Shown: positions 9,043 to 19,777, counted from the stretch's first letter. The stretch is 64,000 nt of DNA from Rubellimicrobium thermophilum DSM 16684 (GCF_000442315.1 NZ_KE557324.1:203463-267462), one strand, 5' to 3'. The notes: generated by a model not told the origin, from the letters alone. Made by a program: numbers and translations.

Positions 9043-10670
9043 TGGCGCCGCTTCTGGATATCCGCGATCTCACCATCGAGGGCCGTTCGGGCGACGACTG
9101 GATGCCCCTTGTCAGGGGGGTGTCGCTGACCCTGAACCGGGGCGAGGTGCTGGGCCTGATCGGCGAATCCGGGGCGGGCAAGTCCACGCTGGGCCTGGCC
9201 GCGATGGGCTATGTGCGCGACGGATGCCGGATCGCCGGGGGGTCCATCCTCTTCGACGGCATCGACCTTGTCCGCGCGCCCGAGGACCAGCGCCGCCGGT
9301 TGCGGGGTCGGCGCATCGCCTATGTCGCCCAGTCCGCCGCGGCCAGCTTCAACCCCGCCCACCGCCTGATCGACCAGACGGTGGAAGCGCCCGTGGTCCA
9401 CGGCGTCATGCCTCGCGCCCAGGCCGGACGCGAGGCCGTCGCGCTCTATCGCCGGATGCAGCTTCCCGATCCGGACGGCATCGGTCTGCGCTATCCGCAT
9501 CAGGTCTCGGGCGGACAGCTCCAGCGGGCGATGACGGCAATGGCGATGGCCTCGCGCCCCGATCTCATCATCTTCGACGAACCGACGACCGCTCTCGATG
9601 TGACGACGCAGATCGAGGTTCTCTCCGCGATTCGCGACATCGTGCGCGATTCCGGGACGGCGGCGATCTACATCACCCACGATCTGGCCGTCGTCGCGCA
9701 GATGGCCGACCGCATCAAGGTGCTGCTGCGCGGACAGGAGGTGGAGGAGGCCGACACGCGGTCCATGCTGTCCGCCCCGCGCGAGGCCTACACGAAGTCG
9801 CTCTGGGCCGTGCGCAGCCATCAGCGCCCCGAGCGCCCGCCTCCCGTGGGCGAACCCGTGCTGGCGGTGCGTCATGTCAGTGCTGCCTATGGGATGATGC
9901 AGGTCCTGCATGGCATCAATCTCGATCTGCATGTCGGACGCACGACGGCCGTGGTGGGGGAATCGGGATCGGGCAAGTCCACGCTGGCGCGGGTCATCGC
10001 CGGACTGCTGCCGCCCGCAAGGGGAGAGCTGCGCCTGGCCGGCCGGCGGCTTGCCCCCTCCTACCGTATGCGGCCCAGAGAGGATCTGCGCGCGGTGCAG
10101 ATGATCTATCAGTCCGCCGATACCGCGCTGAACCCGAAGATGCGCCTGCGCGAGATCATCGGTCGGCCGGTGCAATTCCATGCCGGGCTGTCCGGGGCCG
10201 CGCTCGAAAGGCGCCTGCACGAGCTGATGGAGATGATCGAGCTCGACCCCGCAACCTTCCTCGACCGCCTGCCCTCGGAGCTGTCGGGCGGGCAAAGGCA
10301 GCGTGTCGGCATCGCCCGGGCGCTGGCGGCCGAACCGCGTGTGCTGCTCTGCGACGAGGTGACGAGCGCGCTCGACCAGATCGTGGCCGAGGGGATCCTG
10401 AAGCTGCTCGATCGCCTGCAGGAGGAGCTGGGCCTGGCGATCCTGTTCATCACCCATGACATTGCCACGGTCCGGGCCATTGCCGACGATGTGGTGGTGA
10501 TGAAGGACGGGCGCATCGTGACGCAGGGCACCAAGGCGGACGTCCTGGCCCCGCCGCATGATCCCTATACGGAACTGCTGCTCTCCTCGGTCCCCGAGAT
10601 GGATCCCGACTGGCTCACCCGGGTTCTGGAACGGCGCGCCGCTCCGTCCGCCCGGGCGGCCGGGCGCTGA
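9042..10670 (+). CDS. Dual ABC transporter ATPase (DppD-DppF fusion)
   Basis: A 542-residue protein with two complete ABC ATPase domains in tandem, replacing separate DppD and DppF subunits. Domain 1 has Walker A GESGAGKST, signature SGGQLQR and Walker B LIIFDEPTTALD. Domain 2 has Walker A GESGSGKST near residue 306, signature LSGGQRQR and Walker B VLLCDEVTSALD, where the usual DEP(V/T) reads DEV. Each half also shows an H-loop (YITHDLAVV; FITHDIATV). It energises the two permeases encoded just upstream. The gene ends three bases before the convergent polysaccharide-export gene, with no visible terminator between them. Confidence 0.93.
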   Translation: MAPLLDIRDLTIEGRSGDDWMPLVRGVSLTLNRGEVLGLIGESGAGKSTLGLAAMGYVRDGCRIAGGSILFDGIDLVRAPEDQRRRLRGRRIAYVAQSAAASFNPAHRLIDQTVEAPVVHGVMPRAQAGREAVALYRRMQLPDPDGIGLRYPHQVSGGQLQRAMTAMAMASRPDLIIFDEPTTALDVTTQIEVLSAIRDIVRDSGTAAIYITHDLAVVAQMADRIKVLLRGQEVEEADTRSMLSAPREAYTKSLWAVRSHQRPERPPPVGEPVLAVRHVSAAYGMMQVLHGINLDLHVGRTTAVVGESGSGKSTLARVIAGLLPPARGELRLAGRRLAPSYRMRPREDLRAVQMIYQSADTALNPKMRLREIIGRPVQFHAGLSGAALERRLHELMEMIELDPATFLDRLPSELSGGQRQRVGIARALAAEPRVLLCDEVTSALDQIVAEGILKLLDRLQEELGLAILFITHDIATVRAIADDVVVMKDGRIVTQGTKADVLAPPHDPYTELLLSSVPEMDPDWLTRVLERRAAPSARAAGR

Positions 10671-10673
10671 GGA

Positions 10674-11822
10674 TCAGAGCGATCCGGCGCTGCGGATCAG
10701 TCCGAAGCCCGAGCCGATCAGCGTCATGATCGTCTGGGCCGAGGTCACGGGGCTTTCGGTGGCATAGATCAGATCGCCCGACAGGATGCGGAACTGACCC
10801 GCGCTGAACAGCCCGTCGGCCGATGTCAGGTCGATCGTGAACACCACCCGCGTATGGGGCGGGCCGGATCCGTCCGCCCGCACGGCCGAGGACGGATAGC
10901 CGCGCAGGATCAGCACGCCCTTGGGGTCTGCCCGCGCCTCCGAGACGCCGCCGATGATGGACAGCGCATCGAGGGCGCTCACGACATCCTTGGGGAAGCG
11001 ATGCATGGCTTCGGAGCCCGCGGCCCCGAGCGAGAGGAAATAACGGTCGTCGGGCTCGACGATGACGCGGTCCCCCCCGCGCAGCGTGGTGTCGAGGCGG
11101 GGGTCGCTGAACAGCCGCTCCACCGAGATGCCGTAGAGCTGCCCCCCCCGCATCAGCGTCACCTGCGGATTGTTGAGCGAACGATCCACCCCGCCCCCCT
11201 CCGCCAGCAGGGACAGGATGGTCGCGCTCTGATCCTGCAGCGGATAGGTGCCGGGACGGCCGACCCCGCCCACGAGGCTGACCATGTTGCCCCGAGTCTC
11301 GGCGATCTCGAGCTGGACCTGGGCCGATGGCGTGACCTCGACATAGCGGCCCTCGATGACCTCGCGCGCGCGGTCGGGGCTCATCCCGGCGACGCGGATC
11401 GTCCCGATATAGGGCATGAACACCGTGCCCGAGGCCGAGACGGTCACGGGATCAAGGGTGATCGACCGCTGGCCGGGCGAGGTGAGCAGCGAGTTGTCCT
11501 CGGTGTTCCAGACGGTCACGCGCAACACATCGCCGGCGGCGATGATGCGGTTGGGGGGTTCGGCCGTATGGCCGATCCATTCGAGATGCCGCTCGCCGAT
11601 GCGGGGCCAGGATTCGAAGCGGGCGAGGCTGGCGCGGGTCACGGGTTCCACGGCAAAATCGGCGGGCACCTCGTCCGAGGTGACGCGCAGCACCTCGGAT
11701 TCGAGGCCCGCCCCCCGGGGCAGCGCCCCACAGGCGGCAAGGCCAGACGCCAGCATCAGGACCAGAACCCCCCTCGCGGGGCCGGATCCGGCCGCCCCTG
11801 TCCGCGACAATGCCCTGCGCAT
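10674..11822 (-). CDS. Polysaccharide export outer-membrane lipoprotein (Wza-type, SLBB)
   Basis: A 382-residue protein with an N-terminal basic stretch, hydrophobic core and lipobox ending GLAAC, hence a predicted lipoprotein. The poly-export domain follows (GDVLRVTVWNTEDNSL near residue 100), then FMPYIGTIRVAGMSP and SLBB-type repeats (SLVGGVGRPGTYPLQ; SALDALSIIGGVSE). The family forms the outer-membrane channel for capsule or exopolysaccharide. No inner-membrane tyrosine kinase or glycosyltransferase is adjacent, so it is an orphan exporter here. It is transcribed away from the metalloprotease gene's end, with a 150-base gap between the two. Confidence 0.88.
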   Translation of the reverse strand: MRRALSRTGAAGSGPARGVLVLMLASGLAACGALPRGAGLESEVLRVTSDEVPADFAVEPVTRASLARFESWPRIGERHLEWIGHTAEPPNRIIAAGDVLRVTVWNTEDNSLLTSPGQRSITLDPVTVSASGTVFMPYIGTIRVAGMSPDRAREVIEGRYVEVTPSAQVQLEIAETRGNMVSLVGGVGRPGTYPLQDQSATILSLLAEGGGVDRSLNNPQVTLMRGGQLYGISVERLFSDPRLDTTLRGGDRVIVEPDDRYFLSLGAAGSEAMHRFPKDVVSALDALSIIGGVSEARADPKGVLILRGYPSSAVRADGSGPPHTRVVFTIDLTSADGLFSAGQFRILSGDLIYATESPVTSAQTIMTLIGSGFGLIRSAGSL

Positions 11823-11914
11823 CCGCCTTCGCCCTCATGTTCCGCCCGGCGCGGTCTCTCGTCCGGCGAGCCGGCGGGGCCGCGTCTTCGTGGGTGATCC
11901 TTAGCGGGCGCGCA

Positions 11915-11930
11915 GGGCTTCGCAAAGCCC
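11915..11930 (-). terminator. Small GC-rich hairpin after the metalloprotease gene
   Basis: GGGCTT and AAGCCC pair across a CGCA loop, 43 bases downstream of the protease stop on the minus strand. There is no clear T tract, so it is at best a weak terminator or attenuator. Confidence 0.3.
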
Positions 11931-11972
11931 GAAGGCCGGGCGCCCTAGCGGAAACCTGCCTCCGGGCGCGGA

Positions 11973-13680
11973 TCAGGCAAAGACGAACATGTCTGCGGTG
12001 AGGTCGGCGAGCCTGGTCTGCGACAGCACGACCGTCGTCCCCTGATCCGCGAAGTGGACGTCCGCGCCCACCTGCGTCATCCGCGCGAGCGCCTCACCGG
12101 CGTGACTGTAGCCGAAGCCGTGGAACTCGAGCCAGTCCCAGGACTGGAGGTCGGCCACGCGATGATGGCCCGCATCGGCGCGCGAGAACACGAAGCTGTC
12201 CGCCCCGATACCCCCGTGCAGCACGTCGCTTCCCGGCCCCCCGTTGAGCCGGTCGTCGGGCCCCTGCGCGCGCATCCAGGCCTTCATCTCGGCGGCCGTC
12301 TTCGTCTGGAACTCGCGGCTTTCGGCAAAGCCGCGCACGACCTCGGGGCGCGTCATCTGTCCCGAGGCGAGCTGTCCGGTCCAGTGGGCCAACCCGCCCG
12401 GATCGGGGGCCCGGTCGAGCACATTGTTGTAAAGCAGGGTGACGAACTGCCGATCGTCGGTCGCCCCGTAGCGCAGCTGGAACTCGCGCGAGGCGGTGAA
12501 ACCCTGGACCACCGACAGATAGGGCCGCCCCCCTGCCAGCGCCTCCGCCCAATGCGCAAACCCCCCCGCATCCGGCTCACGGTCGAACACCGCACCATAG
12601 AGGCGGTAGATCTGCGCGCCCTGCACCTCGGTCGGGCCGCCGGCACGCTCGCCGAAGAGGCGGTCATGGCCTGTCCCACCGCGCAGCACGTCGCGGCCCG
12701 GCCCGCCATAAAGTACGTCGTTGCCCGCCGCGCCGTCGATGATGTCGTTGCCGGCCATGCCGTGGATGACGTTGCCCGCCGCGTTGCCGGTGATCCTGTC
12801 ATCGGCCCGTCCGGCGACATAGTTTTCGATCACCGTGCCGATGGCGATGGCGAGGTTGCCCTTGAGGCCGAACACGTCCGAGATGGCGCCATCGTTCAGG
12901 TCCACCCGCTGCGCCTTGGTGTCGTGCGAGAAGTCGATCCTGTCGATCCCCCCCTCCATCGTAGATCGTGGCGGTGGCATTCGACAGGCCCTGCGGCCGG
13001 GCGAGCAGGGACCCGAGATAGGTCTTGAGCGTCCCGCCCAGGCCATAGACCGTGTCCCCCGCGGTGGCCCCCCCGCGCGGGGCGCCATAGAGGCTCTGGA
13101 TGGCCATGACATCGGCCATCATCGGCGTGACGACGCGGGCATAGCTCGCATCGATAAAGGTGTTCTCGTTCTGGTTGAAATAGGACATGACCGACTGCTG
13201 CCACGAGTCGGTCAGGAAGCGCGCCTCGCTGAAGGAGGCATTGGCGCGGTAGGTGCCCAGATGCCCAAGGCCGAGCGCGTGGCCGATCTCGTGCAGATAG
13301 GTGTGGAAGCTGTAGCTGTCGAGCGTGGTGCCATAGCGGGCGAGCCAGTCGGTGGAGATCACGACCTTGGCCGACAGGATGGTGCCGCCGCGGGTGGCGC
13401 TGTGGCTGGTACTGGCGCCGGCTGCGTTGTCGTCGAACAGGATCTTGCCGCCCGACGTCACCTCGCGGAAATCGAGGTCCACGACCGATTTCCACGCCTC
13501 CAGTGCCTGCCGGGCAAGCCACTGCCCCTCTGCGGTCAGGCCGGTCAGGTTCACCGTGACGACCTTGTTCGTGGGCGTGACGGCATGCCTGAGCGTGGTG
13601 AAGGGAAGACCCTCGGCCCGCCAGTATTCGTGGGTCATGTAATGGGCCAGGGTCTGCGTCGCGGCGGGCATGGCGCTCAT
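11973..13680 (-). CDS. Serralysin-like M10 metalloprotease with RTX repeats and two DUF4214 units, frame broken once
   Basis: About 568 residues when repaired. The N-terminal catalytic domain carries HEIGHALGLGH (about 129-139), the HExxHxxGxxH zinc site of M10 proteases, followed by SVMSYF, the Met-turn. RTX nonapeptide repeats follow (GNAAGNVIHGMAGNDIIDG and similar), binding calcium. Then come two DUF4214-like units with the pattern DR.PD..G..HW, more RTX repeats (GGPGSDVLHGG) and a C-terminal stretch ending DLTADMFVFA, typical of type I secretion signals. There is no N-terminal signal peptide, consistent with type I export. The frame breaks at the C run 12948-12954, one base too many, between catalytic and repeat domains. 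No type I transporter genes are adjacent. Confidence 0.88.
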
Positions 13681-13952
13681 CGGGTCACGCTCCCTAGTCG
13701 AGTTGATCGGATCGTCGTCCTGTCCGGGTTGCAGGGGGCTTGCGTCGCAGGGTCGGGGACCGATGCGGCCGGAATGGGGCGCCGGGACGGCGCTGATGGG
13801 TCATCGGCTGAGGATCCTTCGTACTTGATCGCAGACGGGTTCCTTCTGAGGATCGTGGCTGGAACGGATTGAAACTTTCCTGACGGACGCGACGAAAATT
13901 CCCCGCTCTGTCGCGCCGGGACTAGGCTGAGCCCCAGGGAGGAGACAGCGCC

Positions 13953-15581
13953 ATGTTCCGTGCCACGGAGACCTTTGCAACTCATGCGGTGGCCAACCAG
14001 CCCGAACCGGCGGATCCCCCCGATCCCTGGGCGGACGATCCGGCCCTGCGCGGGCGTCTGGCCGCGCAGGGGGGCGATGCGCAGACGCCTGCCGCGCTGG
14101 GTGCCGCGATCCGCGACGGCGATGCCTGGGCCCTGGGCGAGGCCGCACGCCGCCACCCGCCCGAGCTGCGCCTCTGGGACCGGGCGGGCCGGCGGCTGGA
14201 CGAGGTCGCGTTCCATCCCGCCTGGCACGCCCTCATGGCGATGGGGCTGGAGGCGGGCTATGCCGCACGGCCCTGGGACGGGCGGCCCGGCGGGCATGTC
14301 GCCCATGCGGCCATGGTCTATCTGCTGACCCAGGCCGAACCGGGGGTCTGCTGCCCGATGACGATGACCTATGCCGCCGTTCCGGCACTGCGCGCCGATC
14401 CGGCGCTGGCGGCGCTCTGGGTGCCGCGCCTGACGGCCGCGGCCTATGACCCGGCCCTTGCCCCCGTCGCGGAGAAACGCGCCGCGACCATGGGCATGGC
14501 CATGACCGAGAAGCAGGGCGGCAGCGATGTCCGCGCCAACACCACCCGCGCCGAACGGGATGGCGAGGACTGGCGCCTCACGGGGCACAAATGGTTCTGC
14601 TCGGCCCCCATGTCGGACGGGTTCCTGACGCTCGCGCAGGCGCCCGGCGGGTTGACCTGCTTTGTCGTCCCCCGCTGGCTGCCCGACGGGACGCGCAACG
14701 CCATCCGCCTCCAGCGCCTCAAGGACAAATGCGGCAACCGCGCCAATGCCAGCGCCGAGATCGAATACGAACGGGCCTGGGCGCAGCGACTCGGCGAGGA
14801 GGGGCAGGGGGTCCGCACGATTCTCGGGATGGTCCATCACACGCGCCTCGATACCGCGATGGCGCCCGCGGGCCTCATGCGCGCCGCCCTGCGCGAGGCG
14901 CTGTGGTGGTGCGAGGGGCGCAGGGCCTTTGGGCGGCGCCTGATCGACCAGCCCCTGATGCGTCGCGTGCTGGCCGATCTGTGCCTCGACTGGGAAGGGG
15001 CGCTGGCGCTCGGCCTGCGGGTGGCGGCGGCCTTCGACCGGGGCGAACAGGCCTTCGCCCGCATCGGCGTCGCGCTGGCCAAGTTCCTTGCCAACAAGCG
15101 CTGCATGACCGTCATGGCCGAGGCGATGGAGGCCTTGGGCGGCATGGGCTATGTCGAGGACACGCCGATGCCCATGCTCTACCGCGAGGCGCCGCTCAAC
15201 GGCATCTGGGAAGGCTCGGGCAACGTGATCGTGCTCGATGTCCTGCGCACCCTCTCGCGCGTGCCGGAGGCCCGCGAGGCGCTCGAGGCCGAATGGGACG
15301 CAGGCGCCGGCGATCCGCCCTATGACGCCGCGCTTGCCGCCTTCCGCGACCGCTGGCCCGGCCCGCCGGATGAGGGGGATGCGCGGCTCTGGGCGGCACA
15401 GGCGGCGGCGCTGCTGACGGCCTCGGTCCTGGCCCGCACCGCGCCTGCGCCGGTGGCCGAAGGCTATGCCCGTGCGCGGCTGGCGGATTGTCCGCCCGTC
15501 CCCGGCGCCCTGACGGGTCTGGCCGAGGGGGCGATTCTCGCCCGCCTCGGAGGGGCAGGGCCCGCGGGGGAATCGGAATGA
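13953..15581 (+). CDS. AidB-like acyl-CoA dehydrogenase
   Basis: A 542-residue flavoprotein, the long AidB/isovaleryl-CoA-dehydrogenase-like subtype rather than the 380-residue one. Visible are TFATHAVANQPEP near the N terminus, the hallmark opening of AidB-type proteins, then MAMTEKQGGSDVRANTT, GHKWFCSAPMSD, the Arg-rich FGRRLIDQPLMRRVLADL and NGIWEGSGNVIVLDVLR. AidB binds DNA and is tied to the alkylation response in E. coli, but many homologues sit in catabolic clusters, as here beside IOR and the leucine pathway. A good ribosome-binding site (GGGAGGAG) precedes the ATG. The 272 bases upstream, back to the divergent protease gene, hold no recognised feature. Confidence 0.88.
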   Translation: MFRATETFATHAVANQPEPADPPDPWADDPALRGRLAAQGGDAQTPAALGAAIRDGDAWALGEAARRHPPELRLWDRAGRRLDEVAFHPAWHALMAMGLEAGYAARPWDGRPGGHVAHAAMVYLLTQAEPGVCCPMTMTYAAVPALRADPALAALWVPRLTAAAYDPALAPVAEKRAATMGMAMTEKQGGSDVRANTTRAERDGEDWRLTGHKWFCSAPMSDGFLTLAQAPGGLTCFVVPRWLPDGTRNAIRLQRLKDKCGNRANASAEIEYERAWAQRLGEEGQGVRTILGMVHHTRLDTAMAPAGLMRAALREALWWCEGRRAFGRRLIDQPLMRRVLADLCLDWEGALALGLRVAAAFDRGEQAFARIGVALAKFLANKRCMTVMAEAMEALGGMGYVEDTPMPMLYREAPLNGIWEGSGNVIVLDVLRTLSRVPEAREALEAEWDAGAGDPPYDAALAAFRDRWPGPPDEGDARLWAAQAAALLTASVLARTAPAPVAEGYARARLADCPPVPGALTGLAEGAILARLGGAGPAGESE

Positions 15582-15610
15582 CAGGCCCGGGGACGCGACC
15601 AGGAGCAGAC

Positions 15611-16048
15611 ATGGAACTTCACATCACGCCACCCCTTGCGGTGCTGTCCTGTCGCAGACGGCTGCGGTTGCCCGAGATCGGTCTGCACGCCCCCCGGGTC
15701 TATGCCGATCTGCATGCCCGGGCGCGTTCGCGCGGATTCGCGGCCGATGGGCCTCCGGTCTTTGTCGCACGTGACATGCCGATGGATGCGCAGACCCTCT
15801 TCGACATGGATTTCTGTCTGCCGGTGAAGGGGGACGATCTGCCCCTTCTGCCGCCGCTGCGCTGTGCCAGGGCGATCCATGAGGGGCCGTTGGCCGGGTT
15901 GTTCGTCCGGGGCTATCAGCCGCTTCTGCAGGCCATCGCCCTGGCGGGACTGCGCATGAGCGGCGAAAGCCGCGAGGTCTATCACGCCTGGCACGGCCCT
16001 GAATCGCCCGACAACCGCATCGAGATCCAGATCGGCCTTGCGGCATGA
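15611..16048 (+). CDS. GyrI-like small-molecule-binding domain protein
   Basis: A 145-residue stand-alone effector-binding domain of the GyrI/AraC-effector type. It starts MELHITPPLAVLSCRRR and ends with the family block YHAWHGPESPDNRIEIQI. FDMDFCLPV and GPLAGLFVRGYQPLLQAI are also recognisable. No DNA-binding domain is attached. It follows the AidB-like gene by 29 bases and is probably co-transcribed, perhaps binding a ligand or inhibitor linked to the neighbouring enzymes; the ligand is unknown. The ATG at 15611 was chosen because the preceding in-frame residues are GC-shadow sequence and an AGGAG lies just upstream. Between its end and the next gene are 247 bases with no firm signal beyond an AT-rich TATATAT at about 16211. 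Confidence 0.75.
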   Translation: MELHITPPLAVLSCRRRLRLPEIGLHAPRVYADLHARARSRGFAADGPPVFVARDMPMDAQTLFDMDFCLPVKGDDLPLLPPLRCARAIHEGPLAGLFVRGYQPLLQAIALAGLRMSGESREVYHAWHGPESPDNRIEIQIGLAA

Positions 16049-16295
16049 CAGGTGCTCCGCTGCCGGCGCGCCTCTGCCGCCGGGGGAACGATCCCTCGGC
16101 CCAGGGCTTTCCGGCAGCCCGGGCTGGCCGCGGCGGCAGGCACCCCGTGCCGATGATCCGTCCCCGATTTCCGGCCTGTTCCGTCAGGCCCTGCCCCCGA
16201 GTCCTGCCGACAGGACCGCGCGGCGCCCTATATATGATCCTGCATGCTGGGGGGCAGGACGGCGCGCGGGCGCCGGGGGAGGAGGAGAGCCGCCC

Positions 16296-19200
16296 ATGAC
16301 GGCGCAGGTCACGCTCGACGACAAATATGCCGCGACCGAGGGGCATGTGTTCCTCACCGGCACGCAGGCGCTGGTGCGCCTGCCCATGACGCAGATGCGC
16401 CGCGACCGGGCGGCGGGGCTGAACACGGCGGCCTTCGTCTCGGGCTATCGCGGCTCTCCGCTGGGGGGGCTCGACCAGCAGTTCCTGGCCGCGAAGCGGT
16501 TCCTCGATCCGCTCGACATCGTGTTCCAGCCCGGCGTCAACGAGGATCTGGCCGCCACAGCCGTCTGGGGCAGCCAGCAGGTGCCGCTCTGGCCGCAGGC
16601 GACGAAGCAGGGCGTGGTCGGCCTGTGGTATGGCAAGGGGCCGGGGGTGGACCGCTCGGGCGACGTGTTCAAGCATGCCAACGCCGCGGGCACCTCGCGC
16701 TACGGCGGTGTGCTCGCCATCGCGGGGGACGATCACACGGCCAAGTCCTCCTCGATCCCCCACCAGTCCGATCACGCCTTCATCTCGGCCGTCATTCCGG
16801 TCCTCTACCCTTCCTCGGTCCACGAGTTCCTGGAGCTGGGCCTTCTGGGCATCGCCATGAGCCGCTGGTCGGGCTGCTGGGTCGGCTTCAAGGTCATCTC
16901 CGAGACGGTGGAAACCACCGCCGTCGTCGATCTGGCGCAGGAGAAGGTGCAGTTCGTCACGCCCGAGGATTTCGAGCTGCCCCCCGGCGGGCTCAACATC
17001 CGCTGGCCGGACCCGCCCCTGCTGCAGGACGAACGCCTTCAGGAATGGAAGGGCTATGCCGCGCGCGCCTTTGCCCGCGCCAACCGCGTGGACCGTGTGA
17101 CCGTCGATCCGCCCGGCGCGCGCTTCGGCATCGTCGCCTCCGGCAAGGCGTGGGAGGATGTCGATCAGGCCCTGCGCGAGCTGGGCCTCGGCCCGGCGGA
17201 ACTGGCCCGCGCGGGGGTGCGCCTGTGCAAGGTGCGCATGCCCTGGCCGCTGGAGCCCGAAGGAATCCGCGCCTTCTCCGCCGGGCTCGATGAGGTGCTG
17301 GTCGTCGAGGAGCGGCGCGAGATCATCGAACATCAGATCAAGCAGCAGCTCTTCAACTGGCGGGCGGATGTGCGCCCGCGCATCGTCGGCAAGTTCGATC
17401 ACGAGGATCGTCCCTTCCTGTCGCTGTCGAAGGGCCTGACGGTGGGGACGGTCGCCCGCGCCATCGCCGACCGGCTGGAGGCGAACGGCCTGCCGGACGA
17501 CCTGCACGAGCGGATCGAGGGACGCCTGCGCCGGCTCGAGGCGATCGAGCGCGAGGCCGCCGCGCATGAGGCCCCCGTCCTGCGCCAGCCCTGGTACTGC
17601 CCCGGCTGTCCGCACAACACCTCCACGAAGGTGCCCGAGGGCAGCCGCGCCATGGCGGGGATCGGCTGCCACTACATGGTCCAGTGGATGGACCGGAACA
17701 CCGAGACCTTCACCCAGATGGGGGGCGAGGGCGTGCCCTGGACGGCCATCAGCCGCTTCACGACCGAACGGCACCGCTTCGTCAATCTCGGCGACGGGAC
17801 CTTCTACCATTCCGGCATCCTTGCCATCCGTCAGGCCGTCGCGGCCGGCACCACGGTCACCTACCGCCTGCTCTACAACGATGCCGTGGCGATGACCGGC
17901 GGGCAGGCCGTGGACGGCCCGCTCGACCCCGCGCAGGTCGCGCGGATGCTTGCCGCCGAGGGGGTGGCCGCGATCCGCATCGTGGCCGAAGATCCCGCCG
18001 CCGTCACCGGCCCGCTTCCCCCGGCGTGACCGTCGAGGGGCGCGACCGCTTCGATGCGCTCCAGCAGGAGCTGCGCGAGGTGCCGGGCGTGTCGGTCCTG
18101 ATCTATGTCCAGACCTGCGCGGCCGAGAAGCGCCGGCGGCGCAAGCGCGGCACGCTGGCCGACCCGGATCTGCGCGTCTGGATCGACCCCGAGATCTGCG
18201 AGGGCTGCGGCGACTGTTCGGTGCAGTCGAACTGCATCGCCGTGGAACCGCTGGAGACCGAATGGGGCCGCCGCCGCCGCATCAATCAGAGTGCCTGCAA
18301 CAAGGATCTGAGCTGTCTCAAGGGCTTCTGCCCCTCCTTCGTGACGCTCGCGGGCGCGGTGCCCCGCCGCTCCGCCGCCGCCGCCCCCGATGCCGCGGAC
18401 CTTCCCGATCCGGTCCTGCCCCAGGTGGGAGAGAGGACCTGGAACATCGCCGTCACCGGCGTCGGCGGGACCGGGGTGCTGACCATCGGCGCGATCCTCG
18501 GCATGGCCGCGCATCTCGACGGGCTCTCGCCCATGGTGCTCGACATGGCGGGGCTGGCGCAGAAGGGGGGGCGGTGCTGTCGCATATCCGCATCGGCCGC
18601 CCCGAACGCCCGCCCGCCGAACCGCGCATCGTCACCGGCGCGGCCGATGTGCTGCTCGCCGCCGATGCCGTGGTCGCCGTCTCGAAGGAGGCGCTGGTGC
18701 TCTGCGATCCCGCCCGCACCACAGGCATCGTCAACACCCATCTCACCCCCGTCGCGGCCTTCGTGCTGAACCGCGACACCGACTTCCGCGAGCGCGAGAC
18801 GCGCGCGCTGCTCGAGGCCCGCCTCGGCCCGGCCACGCGCTTTGCCGATTTTGCCGCCGCCGGGCTGGCCGTGGCGGGGGATGCCATCGCCGCCAACATG
18901 CTGATGCTGGGCTTTGCCTGGCAGGCGGGTCTGCTGCCCGTCACGCGCGAGAGCATCGAGGCCGCGATCCGCCTCAACGGGGTGGCCGTGCAGGCCAATC
19001 TCGACGCCTTTGCCTGGGGGCGCATCCTTGCCCATGATCCCGCGCGTCTGCCTGCGCCGGAGGCACCCGCCCGCGCGCTGGCCGACATGACGACGGCCGA
19101 GGTCGTGGCCCATCGCCGCGCCCATCTTCTCGCCTATGGCGGAGAGCGCCTCGCCCGCCGCTATGATGCGCTGCTCGCCCGGCTCGAGGCCGCCGCGCGC

Positions 19201-19752
19201 GCACGCCTCTCCCCGGAGGCCGCCGAGCGCCTCCTGCGCGCCGCGGCCGAAGGCCATGCCCGCGCCCTCGCCCCCAAGGACGAATACGAGGTCGCCCGCC
19301 TCCTGACCCGCCCCGGGCGGCAGGCCGCGATCGCGGCCGAGTTCGAGGGCAGGGGCCGGCCGACGCTGCATCTGGCGCCGCCCTTCCTCGGCACCGGCGG
19401 CCCCGGGGGGCGGCCGCGAAAGCATGCCTTCGGCCCCTGGATCATGCCTGCGCTGCGTCTGCTCGCGCGGATGCGGGGGCTGCGCGGCACGCCCTTCGAT
19501 CCCTTCGCCCGCACGGCCGAGCGCCGGGCCGAACGCGCCTTCCTCGCCGCCTTCGAGGCCGATGCAGAGCGGATCGCGGGCTGTCTGTCACCGGCCAATC
19601 TCGACGCCGCCATCGCGCTTTTGCGGCTGCCGGTGGAGGTGCGGGGCTTCGGCCCGGTGAAGATGAAGGCCCTGGAGGAGGCCTCTCGCCGGCGCGTGGC
19701 GCTTCTGGCCGTGCTCGATCCGGCGCCGGGCCGGGCGATGGCGGCGGAATAG
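16296..19752 (+). CDS. Indolepyruvate:ferredoxin oxidoreductase, single-chain alpha-gamma fusion, frame broken twice
   Basis: About 1,150 residues when repaired, the length of the fused proteobacterial enzyme. It oxidatively decarboxylates 2-oxo acids from aromatic or branched amino acids to acyl-CoA. The N-terminal pyrimidine-binding region starts YAATEGHVFLTGTQALVR. The thiamine-diphosphate region has CPGCPHNTSTKVPEGSRA near residue 435. One iron-sulfur cluster is indicated by CEGCGDCSVQSNC near 633-648 with further Cys in CNKDLSCLKGFC. The gamma domain has GVGGTGVLTIG near 720, and a C-terminal DUF6537-like region ends the chain. Breaks: C run 18018-18022 (one C short) and G run 18565-18571 (one G short). 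The leucine-pathway dehydrogenase starts 25 bases downstream. Confidence 0.92.
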
Positions 19753-19777
19753 GCGACGGAACAGGAAGAGGGGGCAC

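Noticed and set aside
15624..17810. A 728-codon minus-strand open frame
   Set aside because: Antisense of the GyrI-like gene and the indolepyruvate oxidoreductase, whose motifs are on the plus strand.
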